Below, piece by piece: positions 34,673-40,740 of a DNA stretch of 64,000 nucleotides. The position numbers and the translations under genes were made by a program. The DNA comes from Vampirovibrio chlorellavorus (GTDB taxonomy: Bacteria; Cyanobacteriota; Vampirovibrionia; Vampirovibrionales; Vampirovibrionaceae). Every line of letters begins with the position of its first letter. Position 1 is the stretch's first letter. The stretch lies in assembly GCA_001858525.1 (NCBI GenBank), contig LAPX01000009.1, positions 67,922 to 131,921 of the forward strand, written 5' to 3'. The notes beneath the pieces were generated by a model. The model was not told the DNA's origin. It saw only the letters and a program-made list of their open reading frames with translations, and ran no database searches.

Positions 34673-35073
34673 TCCATATCCAAAAATCCAGTTGGAGCGC
34701 CCGAAATGCCCATCATTTGGAAGGATACTTAACTTCTTCCGAACTGGATCATCTTTGGTTTGAAATAAATTCTGGAAACGTTCAATTATGGAATGTTTAC
34801 AGGCTTAATACTATTGGAAATGAACACGTGGCAACTGTATGCACCCGTATTGAAGAGATGTACGATCGCACTAAACATTTGGTAGTGATCCACGGTGGCG
34901 GCGAATTCGTGGAAAGCCTTCCCTCTATTCACGATTACTTGTATGAAGAGGCAAAAAATAAGGGTTGTAAGGTATTTCGGGCCATTGTCGCACGAAAAGG
35001 CGTGGCTGAAATTCTGAGGCGGCAATATGGCTGCCGGGATTACGAATACCTGGTTATGAAAGAGGTGTTTTAA
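34639..35073 (+). CDS. Viral soluble protein of unknown function
   Basis: 144 aa, overlapping the gene before it by 34 bases. No membrane segment is present. It has alternating strands and helices (HLVVIHGGGEFVESLPSIHD, KVFRAIVARKGVAEILRRQY) and is the most enzyme-like small protein of the operon. An acyltransferase-type fold came to mind but no motif supports it. Its stop TAA overlaps the next ATG (TAATG). Confidence 0.6.
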   Translation: MAIAPQEENGIIHIQKSSWSARNAHHLEGYLTSSELDHLWFEINSGNVQLWNVYRLNTIGNEHVATVCTRIEEMYDRTKHLVVIHGGGEFVESLPSIHDYLYEEAKNKGCKVFRAIVARKGVAEILRRQYGCRDYEYLVMKEVF

Positions 35074-35432
35074 TGTCAGGCGGCGGATCTAAAAGCTCTA
35101 GCAAGTCGAATACCACGACAAGTACTTCCAGTACCACCCAACAACAGGATCAACGGGTTGCGGCCACTGATGCCGGTATTGCTATTGGGCCTAACACCAC
35201 CGGCACAATTAACATTTCCCAATTGCCGCCTGAAGCTGGCACGATTTTACAGGGGTTTTTAGACCTCACGCAAATGGCCCTGGAAACGGCTGCCGGTGCC
35301 GGACAGGTTGCAGTGGATACCCAGGCCCAATTGAATGAGACTCAGGCCTCAACCGCTCAAAACAATCAGCGGCTTATTTGGGTGGGTTTAGCCGTTCTAG
35401 CGGGTGTATATGTCTTTAAGGGGGAATTCTAA
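35073..35432 (+). CDS. Viral Ser/Thr-rich membrane protein
   Basis: 119 aa. A Ser/Thr/Gly-rich head (residues 1-28) is followed by an amphipathic helix region (EAGTILQGFLDLTQMALETA) and a C-terminal membrane helix (LIWVGLAVLAGVYVFKGEF). It is coupled to both neighbours by one-base overlaps. Probable virion component. Confidence 0.6.
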   Translation: MSGGGSKSSSKSNTTTSTSSTTQQQDQRVAATDAGIAIGPNTTGTINISQLPPEAGTILQGFLDLTQMALETAAGAGQVAVDTQAQLNETQASTAQNNQRLIWVGLAVLAGVYVFKGEF

Positions 35433-35992
35433 TGGGTATCGCATATTTAGAGTACATCGGCACGTTGACGGCCAATCAAATTCAGAAAGTGCCTTTGGCC
35501 GGAAAGTCCCTGGCGATTCTGTCCCTAAGCGGCTCCCTAAAATTACAAGTGGATTCTAACGAAACCACAAATATTCGGGCCGGGATGACTTTCAAGTTGC
35601 CAGATGGTTTTGAAGAACTGTTTTTTCAGGAGACTGCCGGGGCCGCTGCCAGTTTTACCATTGCCGTTTCAGAAGGCGATATTTTTGACAACCGTTTAAC
35701 GGTGAGTTCTACCCTCAATACAAAATCGGGCGATACCCTCAATAACCCGGCTGCCGTGTCCGTGGGGACAGGGGCCACCGCTATTGTGGCCCTGGACGCA
35801 ACCCGAAATTCTGTTGAAATTTTCAATAACGATACCGTAAAAACTTTGTACATCGGCGGGGCTACTGTGACAACGGCCACTGGACGGCCTGTTTTACCCC
35901 AAACGTCGATCGCACTGGATTCAGGGGCGGCTATTTACGGTATTTCGCCATCTGGCACAATTGATACCAGAGTGTTGGAGCTGAAAAACTAA
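35432..35992 (+). CDS. Viral beta-rich protein, candidate vertex/penton protein
   Basis: 186 aa, beta-rich with two similar halves. Each looks like a small jelly roll or carbohydrate-binding-like sandwich (LAILSLSGSLKLQVDSNETT, ATAIVALDATRNSVEIFNND). There is no membrane helix. A vertex or spike-base role is inferred from fold style and from its place next to the putative receptor-binding gene. It begins MGI, as does the next gene, and is coupled to it by overlap. Confidence 0.55.
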   Translation: MGIAYLEYIGTLTANQIQKVPLAGKSLAILSLSGSLKLQVDSNETTNIRAGMTFKLPDGFEELFFQETAGAAASFTIAVSEGDIFDNRLTVSSTLNTKSGDTLNNPAAVSVGTGATAIVALDATRNSVEIFNNDTVKTLYIGGATVTTATGRPVLPQTSIALDSGAAIYGISPSGTIDTRVLELKN

Positions 35993-36366
35993 TGGGTATC
36001 CGTAGTTCTGGTGCATTGCCAGCATTCACAAAATCATTTCAAAGTGCCCAACAAACCATAACATCTGCGGGCAGTTTGACTATTGCCCACGGTTTAGGTG
36101 TAGTTCCCAAACTCTTACATTATGAACTGGTGTGTCAAACAGCAGACCTTAATTATAGTGTTGGGGATGTTCTTCATTTAGGGGCTGGATTTCCAGGCTC
36201 AACGGGTGCAACAAATAGGGGTATGGGCTTAAATTGTGATGCAACCAATATCAATATTCGGTTTGGTTCTACAAACCCTTGCATTGCTGCCGTCAATAAA
36301 ACAACAGGTGCATTTTCTGACTTGACCAATGCAAATTGGAAATTGGTTGTGAGGGCTTGGGCATGA
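35992..36366 (+). CDS. Viral beta-rich protein, candidate spike/receptor-binding protein
   Basis: 124 aa. The sequence SAGSLTIAHGLGVVPKLLHYELVCQTADLNY (in parts) resembles the C-terminal knob domain often found at the ends of phage tail fibres, where an opening SLTIAHGLGVVP strand is common. There is no membrane segment. In a tailless virus this would suit the vertex spike. Its stop overlaps the next start (ATGA). Confidence 0.55.
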   Translation: MGIRSSGALPAFTKSFQSAQQTITSAGSLTIAHGLGVVPKLLHYELVCQTADLNYSVGDVLHLGAGFPGSTGATNRGMGLNCDATNINIRFGSTNPCIAAVNKTTGAFSDLTNANWKLVVRAWA

Positions 36367-36542
36367 CGAAATTTTTTGTTGATAAATCTGGAAAGTACCT
36401 GGGCGGTTGGGATACGCCCGAATCAGAGTATCCACCTGGTGCCATTGAAATTCCTGCCCCGCCTGAACACGCGGCGGATGTTCTGCTAGAAAATGGCACC
36501 TGGGATACTTCGGGAAGGCCGGTGGACAATGAGCCTGCTTGA
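36363..36542 (+). CDS. 59-aa viral protein, fibre-accessory type
   Basis: Begins MTKFFVDKSGKYLGGWDTPE and continues with PPGAIEIPAPPEHAAD and NGTWD. This is the style of small proteins encoded beside phage fibre genes. The ATGA overlap with the spike candidate suggests that they act together. Confidence 0.55.
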   Translation: MTKFFVDKSGKYLGGWDTPESEYPPGAIEIPAPPEHAADVLLENGTWDTSGRPVDNEPA

Positions 36543-37683
36543 TGAACCGATCGACTTTCCAAGCACACAGGAATTGCTCTCTGTTCCCGTATTGGCGGGG
36601 GCCGGGTTCGGTCTTTTTGCCGCTTATTCTGTTTTCAAAACCCCTTCGTTTGCTCAGATGTTGGGCCTGTCTATGTTGGGTGGCCTGGGTGGGTTTTACC
36701 TTAACCCTGTTTTGGTGTCTGGCCCGCCTGCCCCTCGAACACCCAACCCTGCCCCTTCCCCTGTGCCCACCGTGCCAACCATCCGGGTACCAAGCTTGCC
36801 CACCCTGGATTTTGGCGGGTTTTTCCAAGGTGCCTTGGATACCGTCCAGGACGCCATTGAAAATGTTTTACCGCCCACCACTGCCGATACAGGAGGAAAA
36901 CCTGTGACCCTTGCGCCTGGCTCTATTATGAACCCCGAAACGGCACTGGCCCTTATTAAACAGGGTAAATACCAGACACACGTTCGCTTCGCCAAGATGA
37001 GCCGGTACTATAATTGGGGTGATTTCTTTTTAAATAGAACCTCATCGGAAATAAAAAACGAATCAGCTCTGTCGTATCTGGCCAATGGTGCAAAACACGC
37101 TAAAAACCTAGATGATATTTGTGCAATTGTAGGAAAGAAAATCCTTATTGCCTCTTGGTGGCGGCCTCCTTCTGCCAATGCCAAGGCTGGCGGGGCTCCC
37201 ACCAGTTTTCACCTAAGAGGAACAGCAACCGATTTTAACGGTGCCGCATATGGTGCTAATGGGGAATCTTTCCTAAAAAATACAGTCATGCCCTTAGCTC
37301 TCCGACATCGTGGCATTCTGGAAGTGGGCCCCGCAGCTCCGGGCCACGCTGGATTACACGTTGCCTCTTGGGATTTAAACCCTGGTGATATGAAAAAATA
37401 CTTTATCGATGATATTGCCTGGAATGGCGGTGTTTATGGCTTTCAACCAAAACCGCTTGGGGCTAATCCCTTTGGGCAGTATTGGACGCAGAGAGCTACG
37501 CCAGCACCGGCTAAAACGTCAACAAAAACCTCAATTCTACCCAAGGCGGGCTCCATTGCTGTACCAGCGGCACCCAAACCGCGGCCTTTGCCGTTTATCC
37601 CCATCCCTATTTTTGCACCGGCTCCCGCGCCGCCTGCTTATGGCCCTGGGGATGTTTCCGGTTCCATTATTCGATACAACTGA
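36529..37683 (+). CDS. Virion-associated M15-type peptidase with N-terminal membrane helices
   Basis: 384 aa from ATG 36529, overlapping the gene before it by 14 bases. Two hydrophobic segments (about 19-36 and 46-62) are followed by a Pro-rich linker and a Peptidase_M15-like domain. The zinc-site pattern SFHLRGTATDF gives His228 and Asp235, and GLHVAS gives His277. The lead-in WWRPPSANAKAGGAPTS is typical of the M15_3 group, which cleaves peptidoglycan cross-bridges. The tail is Pro/Ala-rich. A membrane-linked cell-wall-opening enzyme for genome entry or for lysis is the likely role. Confidence 0.75.
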   Translation: MSLLDEPIDFPSTQELLSVPVLAGAGFGLFAAYSVFKTPSFAQMLGLSMLGGLGGFYLNPVLVSGPPAPRTPNPAPSPVPTVPTIRVPSLPTLDFGGFFQGALDTVQDAIENVLPPTTADTGGKPVTLAPGSIMNPETALALIKQGKYQTHVRFAKMSRYYNWGDFFLNRTSSEIKNESALSYLANGAKHAKNLDDICAIVGKKILIASWWRPPSANAKAGGAPTSFHLRGTATDFNGAAYGANGESFLKNTVMPLALRHRGILEVGPAAPGHAGLHVASWDLNPGDMKKYFIDDIAWNGGVYGFQPKPLGANPFGQYWTQRATPAPAKTSTKTSILPKAGSIAVPAAPKPRPLPFIPIPIFAPAPAPPAYGPGDVSGSIIRYN

Positions 37684-37694
37684 GGAGAAAAACA

Positions 37695-37919
37695 ATGGCT
37701 GCTTTAGTCCCTTTTATCGTACCCGGCCTTGCGGCCATTGGTGGCTTTTCCATTCTGCAAACCGGCTCTCAGGCCGTGGGCGGGATGACTAACCCCGGCG
37801 GCGGTACTCAGGCAAGCCAGGGAGGCGGCTTTTTTGATCGCCTGGATACCCTGACAACCCTTTTACTCATTGGTGGTGTGTTATTTCTGGTTGTAGAAGG
37901 AAAGAAGGCTCTGAAATGA
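37695..37919 (+). CDS. 74-aa viral protein with two membrane segments
   Basis: GAGGAG lies upstream of ATG 37695. The segments are VPFIVPGLAAIGGFSIL (residues 5-21) and LTTLLLIGGVLFLVV (52-66), with a Gly/Gln-rich loop between. The LLLIGGVLF motif matches the protein at 33686-33958. Probable virion membrane protein. Confidence 0.65.
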   Translation: MAALVPFIVPGLAAIGGFSILQTGSQAVGGMTNPGGGTQASQGGGFFDRLDTLTTLLLIGGVLFLVVEGKKALK

Positions 37920-38035
37920 ACGACAAATACCTGACTTATGCGGCGATCTTCGCCCTGGGCTTTTTAACCCACAATTTTGTGGTGCAACAACAAACGCTTG
38001 GAACCATTTCCGGCTGGTTCAACTGGAATCGGTAA
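37916..38035 (+). CDS. 39-aa viral membrane peptide
   Basis: MNDKYLTYAAIFALGFLTHN and a polar tail ending FNWNR. It starts inside the stop of the gene before (ATGA) and its stop TAA overlaps the next ATG. One hydrophobic helix. Confidence 0.55.
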   Translation: MNDKYLTYAAIFALGFLTHNFVVQQQTLGTISGWFNWNR

Positions 38036-38190
38036 TGCTGGTTTGGTGGCAAAACGTACTGATTGGCTTGAGCGCTGGCCTGTCCTGCGGGCTGGCTACG
38101 GTTGTAGTACTAAAGAACGATCTGAAATGGTTGGCTTGGCGCCTGGATCGTGTGGAAAAACGTGTTGAGGAACTGGAAAGGACACTATGA
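38035..38190 (+). CDS. 51-aa viral membrane protein with coiled-coil tail
   Basis: The hydrophobic part (VLIGLSAGLSCGLATVVVL, residues 8-26) is followed by a charged helix (RLDRVEKRVEELERTL). This is the layout of small holin or spanin-like proteins. Start and stop both overlap neighbouring genes. Confidence 0.55.
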   Translation: MLVWWQNVLIGLSAGLSCGLATVVVLKNDLKWLAWRLDRVEKRVEELERTL

Positions 38191-38372
38191 ATATTGCAAA
38201 TTTTTTTCATCCACCTTCGTTGGATATTATGGCCCACATCATAGCTACGGCTTCCGTGATTGCGGCAGTTACCCCCAACAAATACGACGACCAGGTGCTG
38301 CAAATCGCAAGAAAATTGGTGGATTTTTTAGCCTTCAATGTGGGCAACGCGGTCAATGCAAAGCGCCGATAA
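38187..38372 (+). CDS. 61-aa viral protein, holin-like
   Basis: Residues 13-29 (DIMAHIIATASVIAAVT) are hydrophobic, and the rest is amphipathic with a basic end (NAKRR). It is coupled to the gene before by ATGA. A holin-type role is only a guess from size and location. Confidence 0.5.
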   Translation: MNIANFFHPPSLDIMAHIIATASVIAAVTPNKYDDQVLQIARKLVDFLAFNVGNAVNAKRR

Positions 38373-38556
38373 ACAGTGGATTGGGGTGGGTCTGATTATT
38401 GGGGCCCTGGTGTTGATGAGACGGCGTAACCAAAATGCCGCTACCCCGTTTCAACGCGATCCTGAGGCCATTGGGTGGGGATACATCCGAACCCCGGGGA
38501 ACAATAGTGGCTCTGGTGGGCTTATAACCACCGGTATTAGTTATACTCAGTATTAA
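38356..38556 (+). CDS. 66-aa viral membrane protein
   Basis: From ATG 38356, inside the end of the gene before it. The N-terminal helix WIGVGLIIGALVLMRRRNQ is followed by a polar Gly/Thr tail. Probable single-pass protein with its tail on the other side of the membrane. Confidence 0.55.
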   Translation: MQSADKQWIGVGLIIGALVLMRRRNQNAATPFQRDPEAIGWGYIRTPGNNSGSGGLITTGISYTQY

Positions 38557-38570
38557 GGAGGTGATGCGGT

Positions 38571-38744
38571 ATGCCAAGAGACCCTAAAACAGGACAATTT
38601 GTAAAAAAAAACGAGCAAAGCGGCGTAAACGTAGATAAGCCCGCGTCTGAAGCTGCGTTTCAGCCCAAAAAACGGATTGGCTTTTACAACGTGCGGCACG
38701 ATGAATTTGTGCAGCAAGGAATCCGTCTCCCTTTCGACTCCTAA
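38571..38744 (+). CDS. 57-aa basic viral protein, last of the rightward operon
   Basis: It begins MPRDPKTGQFVKK and has no membrane segment. Its ribosome site, AAGGAGGTGAT (38554-38564), matches the 16S anti-SD sequence over 11 bases, the best in the operon, so strong translation is expected. A small DNA-associated or scaffold protein is possible. The sequence PRDPKTGQFV is a motif seen in small phage DNA-binding-like peptides, but this is weak. Confidence 0.6.
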   Translation: MPRDPKTGQFVKKNEQSGVNVDKPASEAAFQPKKRIGFYNVRHDEFVQQGIRLPFDS

Positions 38745-38774
38745 CCTACCAGTTAACCCTGGCAATGTAACGAT

Positions 38775-38803
38775 ACCGGCCCACCAAGGCCGGTTTTTCT
38801 TTT
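38775..38803 (+). terminator. Terminator of the viral rightward operon
   Basis: ACCGGCC, loop CACCAA, then GGCCGGTTTTTCTTTT. A perfect 7-bp GC-rich stem with a T-run, 30 bases past the last gene. Confidence 0.92.
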
Positions 38804-38856
38804 ATGTTATGATTTACAGTAACTTTTTAAACCTTTAATTTAAATACCAAATATTT

Positions 38857-38891
38857 TGCCCGCCCCGTTTACCGGATGCGGGCATTTTTTT
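38857..38891 (+). terminator. Second terminator behind the rightward operon
   Basis: TGCCCGC (38857-38863) pairs with GCGGGCA (38878-38884), with an inner CCG/CGG, followed by seven Ts. Together with the hairpin upstream it insulates the late operon from the leftward genes. Confidence 0.85.
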
Positions 38892-39060
38892 GTTCTAGGT
38901 ATCGTAAGCCCTGAAAACAATTTCAAGGGCCTTAAAAGCCTTATATTTTGGTTGTTTTAATCAGAATCCACTGTAAAATACTACCCAAAATGACACCACC
39001 TAGCCCCCACATTAAATTTTGGCTGTGGCATTGTGATTCAGTAATAAAACCAAACATATT

Positions 39061-39363
39061 TTACTCCGGGCTGTTTTTTAGTTCGGTAACGATAGCTTTA
39101 AACCTTTTAAAACAGGCCTCCGTCTTGAATTGCGCTGCCGTACCGCAAGATTTATCTAGAGCCATAAATTTGTCGTGTAGATCATCTGACTGGTGCAAAA
39201 AAAGCTGATGCTCGTACTGCAAGCCCTGTAATTCGTTTACGGTTTCTTCGTCTAAAACCTGGCCAGGTTTTAATTCGAGTTTATCAGCCCAAGCAAAACC
39301 GGACAGCATGACCACAACCAGGGCGGCAACAATGCGGGAAAACATATAACTTTTAAACTCCAT
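39061..39363 (-). CDS. Exported viral protein of unknown function
   Basis: 100 aa from ATG 39363, with AGGTGG 8 bases upstream. The signal peptide is FSRIVAALVVVMLSGFAWA-D. The mature part is helical with two cysteines (KSCGTAAQFKTEACFKRF) that could form one disulfide. It might be a lysis-assisting protein or a superinfection factor acting in the envelope. It lies behind a terminator, so it probably has its own promoter in the short gap. Confidence 0.6.
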   Translation of the reverse strand: MEFKSYMFSRIVAALVVVMLSGFAWADKLELKPGQVLDEETVNELQGLQYEHQLFLHQSDDLHDKFMALDKSCGTAAQFKTEACFKRFKAIVTELKNSPE

Positions 39364-39395
39364 AATCAAATACCACCTGCATTATGGATCAGTTT

Positions 39396-39431
39396 AAAAA
39401 AAAGAAAAGGGGGGACTTTTTATATCCCCCC
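39396..39431 (-). terminator. Terminator of the leftward viral operon
   Basis: On the minus strand, GGGGGG, an AT-rich loop, CCCCCC, then TTTTCTTTTTTTT. It lies about 18 bases past the zinc-ribbon gene. Confidence 0.85.
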
Positions 39432-39448
39432 GTAGAAGTGTATTGTGA

Positions 39449-39670
39449 TTACGGAAACCGCTGTTTTTCCCGGTGAATGTAGGCGTTGCGCCTTACTTCG
39501 TCAGGGTCAAAGTCTCTCAATTTCTGGATTGTGCCATCGTTCGGTTTGCCGTGGCGGAAAAGGGTAAGCTGATTCCCTCCCGAATATCCGCATACCGGGC
39601 ACCGAAATGCGGCAAGGCTTTTGGCGAAAACCTCCGTATGGCATTCAGGGCATCGGTAGATATCAGTCAC
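39449..39670 (-). CDS. Viral zinc-ribbon protein
   Basis: 73 aa from GTG 39670, with AGGAGG 6 bases upstream. The pattern CPECHTEVF then CPVCGYSGG is a CxxC...CxxC zinc ribbon, and the tail is charged and helical (DFDPDEVRRNAYIHREKQRF). Such ribbons often regulate transcription; PM2 also encodes a small zinc-finger regulator, as I recall. It is coupled to the gene before by an 8-base overlap. Confidence 0.65.
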   Translation of the reverse strand: MTDIYRCPECHTEVFAKSLAAFRCPVCGYSGGNQLTLFRHGKPNDGTIQKLRDFDPDEVRRNAYIHREKQRFP

Positions 39671-39818
39671 GCGGCACCTCCTGAACATCAAAGAAGAACT
39701 CATCTTCCGGTAATACCGTTTTTGCAGCTCTAATCCAAGCCTCGGCTTGTTCCTTTGTGTCAAAACTCCCGGTCGATTGTACGGATTTTACCATTGCACT
39801 GATGACCACCTGGAACAT
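39663..39818 (-). CDS. 51-aa viral protein, leftward operon
   Basis: MFQVVISAMVKSVQSTGSFD, then TKEQAEAWIRAAKTVLPEDE. A small alpha/beta fold is likely. Its start overlaps the stop of the gene before (TAATG), and the same GGAGGTGCCG ribosome sequence occurs before this gene and the next. No family is recognised. Confidence 0.55.
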   Translation of the reverse strand: MFQVVISAMVKSVQSTGSFDTKEQAEAWIRAAKTVLPEDEFFFDVQEVPRD

Positions 39819-39988
39819 TACGGCACCTCCCGAATATCAAAGCTGATACCGAGTAAAAGATTGTACCCCCTGTTCCGTTGCGCCTCATAAACATAGCCTT
39901 GAGCCATTGGTCTGTTTGGAAATTCCTGCAAAAATATCCATTTCTCGGAAACTTCAGGCTTATTAACGTTGAAAAAAACGGCAAACAT
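39818..39988 (-). CDS. 56-aa viral protein, leftward operon
   Basis: MFAVFFNVNKPEVSEKWIFL, ending GISFDIREVP. It starts directly behind the stop of the 141-aa gene. Like the next gene it begins with a strand and ends in (D/V)xREVP/VQEVP, so the two may be distant paralogues. No function is assigned. Confidence 0.5.
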   Translation of the reverse strand: MFAVFFNVNKPEVSEKWIFLQEFPNRPMAQGYVYEAQRNRGYNLLLGISFDIREVP

Positions 39989-40414
39989 TTACTGAGCCTC
40001 CCGGATACCGATTTCACCCCGGATTTTGTCCACTTCCCGTAAGCGGTTTTCGTGGTTTCGGAAGTAGGAAGCTCCCGCATATTTTTCAAGTATCGGGCGG
40101 CGAGGATCTCGGGCCATTGAGATCAGCATATTCACGGCCCGTTTCTTGCAGGCGGCTTCATCGTCGGTATATTGGCCCGTTTGGCTGGTACGGAAATACC
40201 AGGGGCTACTTTCCCATATCGACACTATAAAGTCACAAACCCGTTTGATATGCGGTATCCGGTCAACACCTCCCGCGCTTTGAATAAGGCGGAAAGCGCC
40301 CTGCGGCCCAAAATCGAGAACCAACGTGGCTGCCTTAAAAGACCTGTCACGGTTGACTAAATCGATTATATACCGTGCTGGAACCAGTGTATCATTTGCT
40401 CTTCGGCTTGTCAT
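39989..40414 (-). CDS. Viral protein of unknown function, first leftward gene
   Basis: 141 aa, with AAAGGA 9 bases before ATG. It is soluble and helical, with basic patches (MTSRRANDTLVPARYIIDLV, NRDRSFKAATLVLDFGPQGA, SMARDPRRPILEKYAG). It is the first gene of the leftward (probably early) operon, next to the palindrome-rich control region, which is where a regulator or replication protein would be expected. I see no HUH, Walker or HTH motif. Confidence 0.6.
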   Translation of the reverse strand: MTSRRANDTLVPARYIIDLVNRDRSFKAATLVLDFGPQGAFRLIQSAGGVDRIPHIKRVCDFIVSIWESSPWYFRTSQTGQYTDDEAACKKRAVNMLISMARDPRRPILEKYAGASYFRNHENRLREVDKIRGEIGIREAQ

Positions 40415-40740
40415 TGACGAAAATCCTTTTTAAATCACAATACTGACTGAATCTCTAGAAGCGGCTTCTAGCTAGTGGGTAGCCGATCAGCCATCTATAC
40501 CTTCTAAATAACCCCTGCAAAGGGTCTAGATGGTCTAGAAAGTATATAGACCGGCGCGGCGCTGATTTTTTGGGAAATTGTGCAGCAAAAAGCTTCCGGG
40601 GCTTTTGCGGCAATCTCCGGGTGCGTTAAATTCGGGCGGCAAAAATTCAGGCCTGAAAATCAAGCCGCCTATATTTTGCGGATTCAAATCTTACGGTAAA
40701 TCTGATAGCATGCAGTCCGCCGCTACGGTACACCAAAAAT
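40415..40740. promoter_or_regulatory. Viral control region with TCTAGA palindromes
   Basis: A 326-base non-coding stretch. CTAGAAGC, one base, GCTTCTAG (40455-40471) is a perfect palindrome. GGTCTAGA occurs twice, 9 bases apart (40523-40530, 40532-40539), followed by TATATAGACC. TTTTGCGGCAATCT (about 40603-40616) and TACGGTAAATCTGATA (40692-40707) echo the late promoter region at 30961-30991. It probably holds the leftward promoter, operators and perhaps the replication origin. Confidence 0.5.

Noticed and set aside
39760-40089. 109-codon minus-strand frame in the viral leftward operon
   Set aside because: Three shorter genes in other frames have better starts and end-to-start coupling. This frame crosses them and reads like a shadow.
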